A DNA stretch of 64,000 nucleotides from DATGEP01 sp035310125 (lineage in GTDB: Bacteria > Chloroflexota > Ktedonobacteria > Ktedonobacterales > JADMIN01). Where the stretch lies: contig DATGEP010000303.1 in the NCBI GenBank assembly GCA_035310125.1, positions 1-64,000 of the forward strand. Reading direction: 5' to 3'. Position 1 is the first letter of the stretch. Each line of letters starts with the position of its first letter. The notes under the pieces were generated by a model. It did not search any database and was not told where the DNA came from. It worked only from the letters and a program-made list of their open reading frames with translations. Made by a program: the position numbers and the translations under genes. This document shows, one piece after another, positions 26,889 to 35,040 of the stretch.

Positions 26889-27028
26889 AAGCACTCCCTC
26901 TTGCGAATCTCAGCGCTCCCATCATTGTTGGCCATCCCCGGCACGAGCGCCGCGCGCTGATTGTAGCACAACCGTACGGCGGCGCCGGTAGCGACTAGTC
27001 CGGAATTCTGCCAGCATGCGACAGGCAG

Positions 27029-27037
27029 TGCTACAAT
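27029..27037 (+). promoter_or_regulatory. Extended -10 promoter TGCTACAAT
   Basis: TGn followed by TACAAT about 65 bases before the membrane-anchored protein gene at 27104. No strong -35 is visible. Confidence 0.5.
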
Positions 27038-27103
27038 GAGCCGGGCCATTTCAGCGCGCACAGTGCGCGCCGCGAGATCAATCGGCCGCAGGAGGGTGAG
27101 GAG

Positions 27104-28288
27104 ATGGCGGAGCAACAGCATACGCCTATGCTTTCCCAGGCGCGGCCAGCCGCGCCTGGGCCGCCCGCGTCGCCACGTTCCCGCGCATGGTGGAGCGCGG
27201 CGCTGCTCATCTTCTGCGCGTTCGCCGTTCTAGGGGCGGTTCCCGCCGTGCTCTCTGGCGACCTGCTCGGTGTGTGGCGTCTCGGCGGTTTCGGCAGTGC
27301 CGTCCCGCCGCCCGCGCCCACGGCAACGCCCGCGCCAGACCTGGCGCTGCCCCGTCAGGCGTGGATTGCCGTCGCGGCGCACGTGCTGCCCCAGCCAGGC
27401 AATGGCGCGTCGCTCGCGCTGCTGGAGCCGGGCTTTCCGGTCACACTCACCGCGCATCACCACGGCAACGGCGCATCCTGGTCACGCATTCAATGGGGCG
27501 GGCCAACCTCCAACGCGGGCGGCACCGGCTGGGTGCCGGACGGAGCGCTCGTCGGGTATGACTCCGGCACGCGGCCCCTTGGCGACCTCGGCGCGCTCTC
27601 GCCCGCGCTGGGCGGCACTGTTGCCGGATACAAAGGAAACTTCGCCGCCGCTGTCTATTTCCCCGATACGGGGCAGCTCTATCGCGCCAACGCCGATCAA
27701 CCCGTCACCCTTGGCGATGCCTTCCGTCCAATATTGCTGGCGGCGGCTTTCGCCGCCGCCGAACGGCAGCACGTGGCTGCGCCCACGACGAATGCCACAT
27801 CCCTGGTCGCGCGAGTCGCCACCGGCGACGCCGTGGCGACGGCCACCCTTTATGAGCAGTTGGGCGACGCGCCCGGCACCATCCGCTTCCTCGCCACCGC
27901 TGGCATCACCGGCATCGCCCCGGCGCCGCTCGATTGGGCCGCCTCGCGGGGCACTCCCACCGCATTGCTCCAGCTGTACACTCTGCTCGCTACAGGCAGC
28001 CTGCTCAACGATGCCGACCGTGCGAGTATGCTGGCGCTTCTCGCGCATGCCAGCGCCGCGACTGGCTCACTGCTCGATGCGCAGACGCTTGGCGGCGGCT
28101 TCCTCGTCAACGCCCCCACTACTACCGGCGGCAGCGCGGCACTGCTGGTCAGCGGCATTGTCGCACCGAGCGGCGGCCCGCGTTATGTCGTCGCCGTCAC
28201 CATCACCGGCCAGTCCAGCCCCACCGCCGCGCGGGAGGCGCTCGCCGCCTTCTTCCAGCGACTCACCGCGGTGCTCGCCCACCCCTGA
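27104..28288 (+). CDS. Membrane-anchored, degenerate beta-lactamase-like protein
   Basis: A 394-residue protein with a cytosolic Pro-rich start, one membrane anchor (about 30-50, AALLIFCAFAVLGAVPAVL) and an exported remainder. A short Pro/Thr linker leads to an SH3-like region near 85-150. The region from about 170 follows the order of the class A beta-lactamase/penicillin-binding fold (AAVYFPDTGQLYRANADQPV, VTLGDAFRPILLAAA, a central helical part, GGGFLVNAPTTTGGSAALL), but the SxxK position reads GDAFRP and lacks the catalytic Ser/Lys. It is therefore probably a non-catalytic binding or sensing protein. AGGAGGGTGAGGAG precedes the ATG. The family call is moderate. Confidence 0.55.
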   Translation: MAEQQHTPMLSQARPAAPGPPASPRSRAWWSAALLIFCAFAVLGAVPAVLSGDLLGVWRLGGFGSAVPPPAPTATPAPDLALPRQAWIAVAAHVLPQPGNGASLALLEPGFPVTLTAHHHGNGASWSRIQWGGPTSNAGGTGWVPDGALVGYDSGTRPLGDLGALSPALGGTVAGYKGNFAAAVYFPDTGQLYRANADQPVTLGDAFRPILLAAAFAAAERQHVAAPTTNATSLVARVATGDAVATATLYEQLGDAPGTIRFLATAGITGIAPAPLDWAASRGTPTALLQLYTLLATGSLLNDADRASMLALLAHASAATGSLLDAQTLGGGFLVNAPTTTGGSAALLVSGIVAPSGGPRYVVAVTITGQSSPTAAREALAAFFQRLTAVLAHP

Positions 28289-28575
28289 CGCCACGCCCTG
28301 ATGCATCCACCGCATCGCCAGTAATTCTGCCGCGCCTACGCAGATATGCGTACTGTGTATAAGTATAAACACGACGAAAGTGATTACTTTCTCTTTACAA
28401 TCTCAACCTCTTCTTAATGTCGCCTAGCCCCTGCTGACCGCCCCAGACAAGTACACTTTCATCAGAGGTTCGTTCACGCGGCAGGCGCTTTGATCGGGCG
28501 AAATATGGCGTTCCTGAGTACGAGGGTGGCCGCAAGGCCAGCGGCACATGGCAGAAGTGTGGGGGTAGCACTCGA

Positions 28576-29493
28576 ATGGCTCATACATCACAGCGTTGGG
28601 GCTGCGGCGAAGAGCTGGCGGAACGTCTGCACTGGCATGCTCATTCCAGTCTCCGGCAAGGCGAGGACTGCTCCTTTTTGATCTTCCGTCCGCTTGAGGG
28701 CAAGGCGCGAGCGGAGAAGGGTCACCGGGCGGACGCCTGCGATCCGCTGCCCGCGCTGGCCGAGCGCATCCGTCCACATGTCCGTCACTCGGATACATTG
28801 GAGCTGGACCCATGCAACGCGGTGGCCATCGTCCTGCACGCGGCTGGCCAGCAGGGGACGCATGCGGTATTTCAGCGGCTGCGCGAGCTGCTCACCGCGC
28901 CACCGCTTCCCAACGACCGCACCTTCACGATTGCCATCGGGCATGCCAGCGGTGCCACCGAGAGCGGCGACGAGCGAACCATCGCCAACACGATCCGCGA
29001 CGCATGGAAGCCCCGCATGTTACTGAATGTCGCGCTCTCCATCGTTCCGGAGCAGCACGCGCCCCATCCTGTCAGTACGATGTCCCAGCTCGCGGAGCCC
29101 GGGGAGCGTAAGCGGAAGGCTGCGCCGCTGCCCGATGTGGCGCCTACTCGCTCCACACGCCGGGCGCATCTACGCCTCATCGCTCTGCAGTCTCCCGCGC
29201 AGCCGGTGGACGAAGGCTTACGCACGCGGGCGCACGAGCTCGGCGTGCCTTTCGTGCAGCTCCCCGCGCGGCTACCGGCCAGTTGTCGGAGCGCCATCGC
29301 CCCGGAGCTGGCGCGCGAGCTGAGCGCCGTACCCATCGGACGCTCGCGCAGTATGCTGACCGTCGCCATGCACGATCCACGCGATGCAACCGCTGTGCTG
29401 CGGCTGCGCACGGCTACCGGCCTGGCAATCTTCCCCGTGCTCGCCGCCCCAGAGGAGCTTGAGCGCGCGCTCCATCAGATCGCCCGCTCGTGA
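28576..29493 (+). CDS. Degenerate GGDEF-like / MshEN domain protein
   Basis: A 305-residue cytoplasmic protein. Residues 205-300 match the N-terminal domain of type II secretion ATPases (MshEN/T2SSE-N): LGVPFVQLPARLP, SAIAPELARELSAVPIGR, LTVAMHDPRDATAVLRL, then TGLAIFPVLAAPEELERAL. In several proteins this domain binds c-di-GMP. The first 150 residues resemble a diguanylate cyclase fold (IRPHVRHSDTLEL, AVAIVLHAAGQQGTHAVFQ) but lack a GGDEF motif. The combination suggests a c-di-GMP or nucleotide effector rather than an enzyme. The ribosome binding site is weak. Upstream 28340-28420 is AT-rich and probably holds the promoter. Confidence 0.6.
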   Translation: MAHTSQRWGCGEELAERLHWHAHSSLRQGEDCSFLIFRPLEGKARAEKGHRADACDPLPALAERIRPHVRHSDTLELDPCNAVAIVLHAAGQQGTHAVFQRLRELLTAPPLPNDRTFTIAIGHASGATESGDERTIANTIRDAWKPRMLLNVALSIVPEQHAPHPVSTMSQLAEPGERKRKAAPLPDVAPTRSTRRAHLRLIALQSPAQPVDEGLRTRAHELGVPFVQLPARLPASCRSAIAPELARELSAVPIGRSRSMLTVAMHDPRDATAVLRLRTATGLAIFPVLAAPEELERALHQIARS

Positions 29494-29509
29494 GCCATAC
29501 GGACGCGGG

Positions 29510-29545
29510 CCGGCGCACGGTACAGAATGCGGGTTGAAGCCCTGG
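29510..29545. repeat. Dispersed 36-bp repeat, copy 1
   Basis: Starts CCGGCGCACGG and ends TTGAAGCCCTGG. It aligns without gaps to 36427-36462 at roughly 80 percent identity. Both copies lie between genes. Confidence 0.6.
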
Positions 29546-29681
29546 CACTTCTCCAACGCCACAGCCTCACTCGATGCCAGGCACACGGTGACATACCGTG
29601 AGCCGGGCTGGCGGCATACGAGCGCATGGAAGGATTCCGCACAACTGGGCCACAGCACTTTCGGGGCGGCCTGACAGGGCG

Positions 29682-29687
29682 TATAAT
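29682..29687 (+). promoter_or_regulatory. -10 element TATAAT before TPR membrane gene
   Basis: A perfect TATAAT with only a weak -35 (TTTCGG) 17 bp upstream. It lies about 100 bases before the gene at 29791. Confidence 0.4.
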
Positions 29688-29790
29688 AGCCTTGTCATCT
29701 TTGGCACTTATTCGGCGTCACGCCGTCACATGCTACGATATATCTGCCCTCCGCGCCGCCCGCGCTGTTGAGGGGGAAGGAAAATGACGA

Positions 29791-31053
29791 ATGGGCCGTA
29801 TGATGTATCGCGGCGGCCAGGGAACGATGGGGACAATTCCTGGCGGTCCGCTCGGTAAGGCGCGCTTTGCGATGGCGAACGGGCGTTTCGATGAAGCGGA
29901 GCGCATCTGTCGCAAGCGGCTGGAGCGCAATCCAGAAGATTCCGCCGCGCGTCTGCTGCTGGCGCAGGCGCTGCTCCAGCAAGGGCAGATCGCGGACGCT
30001 GCCAGGGAGGCACGCCGTGTGACACGCGAGCAGCCTACGAATGCGGATGCGCACCTGGTCCTCTCCGGTGCGGTAATGCAGACAGCGGGGCCGCTGGGCC
30101 GGATTCCCGCCGAGGCGGAGACAGCGGCGCGGCGAGCGGTGCAGCTTCAGCCGAAGGCAGCGAAAACACACGTGCAGCTCGCCGAGATTCTGGCGGCGAA
30201 GAAGGACCTGGCCGGCGCCCGCGCTGAGGCGGACGAGGCGATCAAGCTGGAGCCGCGGCTGGCGGGGGCGCATCTCATGCGCGCGGTCGTGCTGCTCTCC
30301 GACAAGGATCCGAATGGCGCGATCCAGTCCAGCGATTCGGCGCTGCGCTATGACCGCACGATGGCGCAGGCAGAGCTGGTGAAGGCCAACGCACTGCTGG
30401 AAGTCAGGCGCTACGACGACGCGCTGACCGCGCTGGATACGGCGGAACGGGGCAATCCGGCGCTGCTGGCTGGCGGCAACGGGCGGGCGCTGCGCGGGCG
30501 CATCTACTTCAAGAAGCGTGAGTACAAGCGCGCCTATGCGCAGTTTTACTCGGCGCAGATGATGTCGGGCCGGCTGAAGTTTCTGGCGCCGGTGATCTCA
30601 GCCATCAACATGGTGCTCGTGGGCTTGTTTGGGCAAAACGCGGCGATGGCGTGGGGGGTGCTGCTCGCCATCATCCTCGTCGCGATCCTGTCCGGCATCT
30701 CCCTCATTCCCGTGGCGGGCGCGTGGATCGCCGGGGTGCTGGTGCTGGCCGTAGTGGGCGTTGGAATCTTCGGTTTCCTGCGGCAGACGCGCGGCACGCT
30801 CCTGCCGGGGGCAGTGGGGGCGAAAGTGACGACACTGGTGGCCATTTTGATGGCGTTCCTGGTAGGGGCCGCGCTGGCGCTGCTGATCATCGGTACGCTG
30901 AGCAGCAACGTGTTCCACATCCACGCCTGGTTCTCGCCAATCACGATGGTGGTGGCGGGTATCGTCGGGCTGGCGCTGGCGGGGGTCGCGGCGTACTTCT
31001 GGCCGAAAGCGACGGCCCGCTATGCTGGTGGCGGCGGGCGGGCGGCGGCGTAG
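29791..31053 (+). CDS. TPR protein with C-terminal membrane domain
   Basis: A 420-residue protein. Residues 20-255 are about six tetratricopeptide units (GKARFAMANGRFDEAERIC, AARLLLAQALLQQGQIADAA, AHLMRAVVLLSDKDPNGAIQ). Residues 270-410 hold about four hydrophobic helices: AISAINMVLVGLFGQNAAMA, AWGVLLAIILVAILSGI, GAWIAGVLVLAVVGVGIFG and LVAILMAFLVGAALALLIIG. The TPR part probably faces the cytoplasm and recruits partners to the membrane. Several ATGs (29791, 29800, 29803) compete as start; GGGGGAAGGA lies upstream. Function not known. Confidence 0.75.
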   Translation: MGRMMYRGGQGTMGTIPGGPLGKARFAMANGRFDEAERICRKRLERNPEDSAARLLLAQALLQQGQIADAAREARRVTREQPTNADAHLVLSGAVMQTAGPLGRIPAEAETAARRAVQLQPKAAKTHVQLAEILAAKKDLAGARAEADEAIKLEPRLAGAHLMRAVVLLSDKDPNGAIQSSDSALRYDRTMAQAELVKANALLEVRRYDDALTALDTAERGNPALLAGGNGRALRGRIYFKKREYKRAYAQFYSAQMMSGRLKFLAPVISAINMVLVGLFGQNAAMAWGVLLAIILVAILSGISLIPVAGAWIAGVLVLAVVGVGIFGFLRQTRGTLLPGAVGAKVTTLVAILMAFLVGAALALLIIGTLSSNVFHIHAWFSPITMVVAGIVGLALAGVAAYFWPKATARYAGGGGRAAA

Positions 31054-31470
31054 GCGCCACACCTCTTGGGGGCAGATCGCGACGAGCGGTCCGCCCTCGC
31101 TGATTCTGGCGGGACTCGCGGCCATCAATGGCCTGCACGCCGTGCTGACCCATGTTCACCAGAGCGGGCGCAGCAGGCAGCGCCTTCTCGCCCTCCGTAT
31201 GCGATGCCGCGTGAAGGTGTCTCTCTCCGCTGCACGATTAACCGCTCCAGATCCTCGACCTCCAACGTTCCCTCGCCGGCCACCTCGACACCTCGGTCAA
31301 CTTTGCCGCCGCGACGGAGCTGGGCGCTACCGGCGCATGAGTTACTTTCAGGTGGACCCAGACCTCACGGCGATGGCGTTCTATCTCAATACCTGGACGC
31401 CTGGGAACAACGATCTGCCACCGCTTGTTCACCGTGAGTATTCCCGCACAGTGAGAGCGATCCGGACGTG
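31054..31470. other. Intergenic region with possible decayed coding fragments
   Basis: This 417-bp gap contains a GGCCATCAATGGCC palindrome (31120-31133). Protein-like fragments appear in two overlapping frames: LQRSLAGHLDTSVNFAAATE ending in a stop at 31340, and from the overlapping ATG at 31337 MSYFQVDPDLTAMAFYLNTW. Neither has a full-length frame or ribosome binding site, so this may be a gene remnant. Confidence 0.4.
31120..31133. repeat. GGCCATnnATGGCC palindrome, middle copy
   Basis: GGCCATCAATGGCC in the gap after the TPR membrane gene. Read on the minus strand the flank GGCCGCGAGTCCC matches the copy at 63076. Confidence 0.6.
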
Positions 31471-31875
31471 TCATTCATCCTTGAGGATGAATTCGCCCTC
31501 GGCCAGCCGCACACCCTCCTGATTGTCGCAGTGGGCGCGAATTCGCAGGCTGCCGCTGGCACGGTCGTAGGCGGCGATCTCGGCGGTGGCGCTGAGGGTG
31601 TCGTCGGTGTAGGCGGGGGCGGCGAACTCCACCACCTGGCGCTCGAAGCGAGCGAGGTCGGGCCGGGGCAAATGGCGTGCCGCCGCCGAGGCCAGGACGG
31701 CCGCCAGCATTGGAAAGGGCGCGGCCTGGCGCGGCTGGCGAACGGGCGGCGGCGGATCGTCCCCGTTCATCAGATCATCTTTTGTGACCAACCCAAACAG
31801 CGCGACATCCGCCTCGGAAATCTGCTTGGTAACGGTTGCGGTTGCTCCGACTTCGCGAAAATGCGCCTCGCTCAC
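31471..31875 (-). CDS. MaoC-like hotdog protein
   Basis: A 134-residue single hotdog-fold protein like MaoC/R-specific enoyl-CoA hydratases: ATVTKQISEADVALFGLVTK near the N-terminus, FERQVVEFAAPAYTDDTLSA in the middle and RIRAHCDNQEGVRLAEGEF at the end. The hydratase motif normally reads with Asp and His around NPxHxD; here the equivalent DDLMNGDDPPPP lacks the His, so catalysis is doubtful. The GTG start follows AGAAGGGG. It is isolated from fatty acid genes. It may act as a thioester-binding protein. Confidence 0.65.
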   Translation of the reverse strand: MSEAHFREVGATATVTKQISEADVALFGLVTKDDLMNGDDPPPPVRQPRQAAPFPMLAAVLASAAARHLPRPDLARFERQVVEFAAPAYTDDTLSATAEIAAYDRASGSLRIRAHCDNQEGVRLAEGEFILKDE

Positions 31876-32015
31876 CTGCGCCCCTTCTGTGTTTTGCCAT
31901 TGCGATTGGTTGCCGGATCACGACCGACTCCGAGTATAGCATGCCCTCCCCTGGGTGACAATTTCACCCGAAGAAGGGACCATACCCCTCCTATTTCCAC
32001 GAGGAGAAGGGAGAG

Positions 32016-34583
32016 CTAGCCGACGATGTTGGCGAGGTGGCGGGCCTCGACGTAGATGAACTTCTTGACGTCACGACCGGCCAGGGCGGCCTGCACACGT
32101 GGGCTGGCGAGGGCGAGCGAGCGGACTTCGCCGGCGGCGATGTCGGGCGCGACTTCGAGTTTGTCGCGGACCTTGCCGTTGACCTGAACGACGACGGTGA
32201 TGATCTCATCTACGGTCATGGCGGGGTCATAGGCGGGCCAGGCCTGGATGTGCACGCTGTCGTCGTGGCCAAGGGCGTGCCAAAGCTCTTCGGTGATGAA
32301 GGGAGCGATGGGCGCGAGCAGCACGAGTAACGACTGGATGGCATCACCGAAGCGCGGGTCGGTCAGTACACCGGGGGTCTCGTCTCTGGCTTTGTTGAGG
32401 CCGTTGACAAACTCCATGAGGGCGGCGAGGGCGGTGTTGAAGCGCAGGCCAGCGTAGTCGTCGCCGACGCGAGCGATGATTTTGTGGCGCAGGCGCTCAA
32501 CAGCATCGCCCGCCGGGATCGTTGCACCGGTGAGATCATTCTCGGCGGCGAGCGGGCGTCCAGTATCTGCGCGTGCGTCGGTGTAGTCGCTGGCGAGCGC
32601 CCAGACGCGGTTCATAAAGCGCCAGACGCCCTCGATGCCTTGGTTGTTCCAGGGACCGCCTTGATCGAAGGGGCCCATGAACATGAGGTAGGAGCGGACG
32701 GCGTCGGCGCCGTAGCGGCCTACGACATCGTCGGGGGCGATGACGTTGCCGCGCGATTTGGACATCTTGACGCCGTCGGGACCGAGGACGATGCCCTGAT
32801 GGTAGAGCCGGGTGAACGGCTCATCGAAGGCGAGCAAGCCAATATCGCGCAGGACCTTGACGAAGTAGCGAGCGTAGAGCAGGTGCATGGTGGCGTGCTC
32901 GGCACCACCGATGTACATATCCACGGGCAGCCAGCGGGCCATCTGCTCAGGCGAGAAAGCGGCTGTGGCGTTTTGCGGGTCGGCGTAGCGAAGGAAGTAC
33001 CACGAGGAGCAGATGAACGTGTCCATCGTGTCCACTTCGCGGGTGGCCGGCTCGCCGCAGATGGGGCAGGTGGTGTTGAAGAATGCGGGGACGTAGCGCA
33101 GCGGCGACTCGCCGGTGGGCTTGAACTCCACTTCATCGGGCAGGACGACGGGGAGCTGGTCTTCGGGGACGGGAACGGCGCCGTGCTCCGGGCAGTAGAC
33201 GATGGGAATGGGCGCGCCCCAGAAGCGCTGGCGGGAGATGAGCCAGTCACGCAGGCGGTAGGTGACGGTAGCCTTGCCGACGCCATGCGCCTCGGCCCAG
33301 GCGATGACACGGCGGATGGCTTCAGTGCCGGGGGTGCCGGTGAAGGGGCCGCTATTGACCATCTCGCCGGCACCCTTCACCGTGGTCGCTGCTTCCCATG
33401 TGGCCGTGTCGGTCTCTGGGTTACCCGATCGCTCGTCGCTCATAGTCTCCCCTGGAGACGCGCTTCGAGCAGAGCCTGCGCGGATGACTTCGCGGATGGG
33501 CAAGCCGAAGGCGCGGGCGAACTCAAAGTCGCGCTGGTCGTGGGCGGGAACGCCCATGACGGCGCCGGTGCCGTAGCCCATGAGGACATAATCGGCGATC
33601 CAGACGGGGACCTCTTCGCCGCTAATGGGGTTGGTGATGGTGGCGCCGAGGGGCACGCCCGTCTTCTTCTTGGAGGTATCAGTGCTGAGACGCTCGATCT
33701 CGGTCTCATGGCGCGTTTGCTCGATGTACGCCTGGACGGCGTCACGCCGCTCCGGGGCGGTCAGCCGCTCGACGAGGGGGTGCTCAGGAGCGAGGACGAA
33801 GAAGGTGACGCCGTAGATGGTGTCGGGGCGGGTGGTGAAGACAGGGATCTCGACGGTTTCGCCATCCGCGAGGTGGGCGGTAAAGCGCAGCTCGGCGCCT
33901 TCGCTGCGGCCGATCCAGTTGGTTTGCATGAGGCGGGTCTTTTCAGGCCAGTCGAGGCCGTCGAAGTTGAGAAGCTGGTCGGCGTAGTCGGTGATGCGCA
34001 GGAGCCACTGGTCAATCTCGCGGCGCTCGACGGGGGTGCCGCAGCGCTCGCAGACGCCGTTGATGACCTGCTCGTTGGCGAGGGTGGTGTTGCAGGTGGG
34101 GCACCAGTTGGCGGGAGCTTTGGTGCGGTAGGCCTGGCCGTGCTTGTAGAACTGGAGGAAGAGCCATTGGGTCCATTTGTAGTAGTCGGGCAGGCAGGAG
34201 ACGATCTCGCGCGACCAATCCCAGCCGGCGCCCATGCGGGCGAGCTGGCGGCGCATGTTGGCGATGTTGTCGAGCGTCCAGGTGCGGGGCTGGATATTGC
34301 GCTTGATGGCGGCGTTTTCGGCGGGGAGGCCGAAGGCGTCGAAGCCGATGGGCTGCATGACATTGTGGCCGCGCATGCGTTGATAGCGGCCGTAGATGTC
34401 GGCGCCGGTGTAGTTGTACCAGTGGCCGATGTGGAGGTCGCCGGAGGGATAGGGCAGCATGGCAAGATTGTAGTATTTGGGCAGTGGGCTCTCGTCGGGT
34501 GCGGCATAGATGTCGTCTTGCGCCCAGCGAGATATCCAGCGGCTCTCGATTTCGGCGGGCTGATATTTGGAGCGGGTAATCAC
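32016..34583 (-). CDS. leuS: Leucyl-tRNA synthetase
   Basis: A class I synthetase that charges tRNA-Leu, 855 residues. The HIGH motif is at 51-54 (DLHIGHWYNY) and KMSKS near 605 (GVKMSKSRGN). The zinc region has WCPTCN and CERCG, and the connective editing domain contains the threonine-rich TTRPDTIYG and the DQRDFEFA region. The stretch between VIRAGS and GEMVNSGPF carries a polar insert about 20 residues longer than usual. The C-terminal anticodon-binding domain is complete. The start is GTG at 34583 after GAGGTG. A GGCCGGGGGTGAGG element lies 75 bp upstream. Confidence 0.97.
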   Translation of the reverse strand: MITRSKYQPAEIESRWISRWAQDDIYAAPDESPLPKYYNLAMLPYPSGDLHIGHWYNYTGADIYGRYQRMRGHNVMQPIGFDAFGLPAENAAIKRNIQPRTWTLDNIANMRRQLARMGAGWDWSREIVSCLPDYYKWTQWLFLQFYKHGQAYRTKAPANWCPTCNTTLANEQVINGVCERCGTPVERREIDQWLLRITDYADQLLNFDGLDWPEKTRLMQTNWIGRSEGAELRFTAHLADGETVEIPVFTTRPDTIYGVTFFVLAPEHPLVERLTAPERRDAVQAYIEQTRHETEIERLSTDTSKKKTGVPLGATITNPISGEEVPVWIADYVLMGYGTGAVMGVPAHDQRDFEFARAFGLPIREVIRAGSARSASPGETMSDERSGNPETDTATWEAATTVKGAGEMVNSGPFTGTPGTEAIRRVIAWAEAHGVGKATVTYRLRDWLISRQRFWGAPIPIVYCPEHGAVPVPEDQLPVVLPDEVEFKPTGESPLRYVPAFFNTTCPICGEPATREVDTMDTFICSSWYFLRYADPQNATAAFSPEQMARWLPVDMYIGGAEHATMHLLYARYFVKVLRDIGLLAFDEPFTRLYHQGIVLGPDGVKMSKSRGNVIAPDDVVGRYGADAVRSYLMFMGPFDQGGPWNNQGIEGVWRFMNRVWALASDYTDARADTGRPLAAENDLTGATIPAGDAVERLRHKIIARVGDDYAGLRFNTALAALMEFVNGLNKARDETPGVLTDPRFGDAIQSLLVLLAPIAPFITEELWHALGHDDSVHIQAWPAYDPAMTVDEIITVVVQVNGKVRDKLEVAPDIAAGEVRSLALASPRVQAALAGRDVKKFIYVEARHLANIVG

Positions 34584-34657
34584 TACGTCACCTCTTCATG
34601 AATGATGGATTTTGGAAGCGAATTTCCTGAGCGTATGATACCGCAAAAAGGAGGGAA

Positions 34658-34693
34658 CCTCACCCCCGGCCCCTTTCCTAGCGAGGAGAGGGG
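34658..34693 (-). repeat. GGCCGGGGGTGAGG element, copy A (5' of leuS)
   Basis: Read on the minus strand: a CTCTCC-loop-GGAAAGG hairpin followed by GGCCGGGGGTGAGG. Related copies lie at 44902-44932 and 54663-54698, each upstream of a gene in the same relative orientation. Confidence 0.7.
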
Positions 34694-34924
34694 AGGCGAA
34701 GGCGGTTGCCGATACTGCCGGAATCGCGCATGTGGGGTGCTCCGCCGCCGTGTGCGGGTGGAAGGGCGGGGTATCGAATGGAAGCGTAGCACGTGGGGGA
34801 GGCAGCGGCTACGGTCAGGTGCGGTCAGGTGTGGACGGGAGTTTGCGCGAGGTGGTATGGGTGCGCGGGTTTGGTGGGATTCGCGCGTCGCGGCATTCAG
34901 TGCTTCGTCGGCGCCATTCGCGGC

Positions 34925-34953
34925 TTGAACCTGCCCGCGCCATGTGGTACAGA
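34925..34953 (+). promoter_or_regulatory. Promoter TTGAAC-17-TACAGA
   Basis: TTGAAC, a 17-bp spacer ending in TGG (extended -10 type), and TACAGA. The leader to the gene at 35041 would be about 80 bases. Confidence 0.55.
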
Positions 34954-35040
34954 TACAAACTGGCGCGGCTCTCCGCCGCTCCCACTCTTCATCTATCTTC
35001 GCAATTCATCGTAGTAGCTCGAGCTAGAGGGAGCAGCAGC

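Larger units (their letters stand above)
34584..35040. other. Divergent intergenic region leuS / HDAC-family gene
   Basis: About 457 bp with the GGGGGTGAGG-type element (34658-34693) near leuS and a promoter for the plus-strand gene at 34925-34953. The plus frame of the next gene is open back to 34732, but the translation there is G/W/R-rich and unlike a protein domain. Confidence 0.6.

Noticed and set aside
32484..34601. 705-codon plus-strand frame opposite leuS
   Set aside because: It lies almost wholly antisense to leuS; the Gly/Ala/Asp-rich translation reflects leuS codon use.
34732..35040. N-terminal extension of the HDAC-family gene
   Set aside because: It overlaps the promoter at 34925-34953 and has no conserved sequence; GTG at 35041 has a good ribosome binding site.
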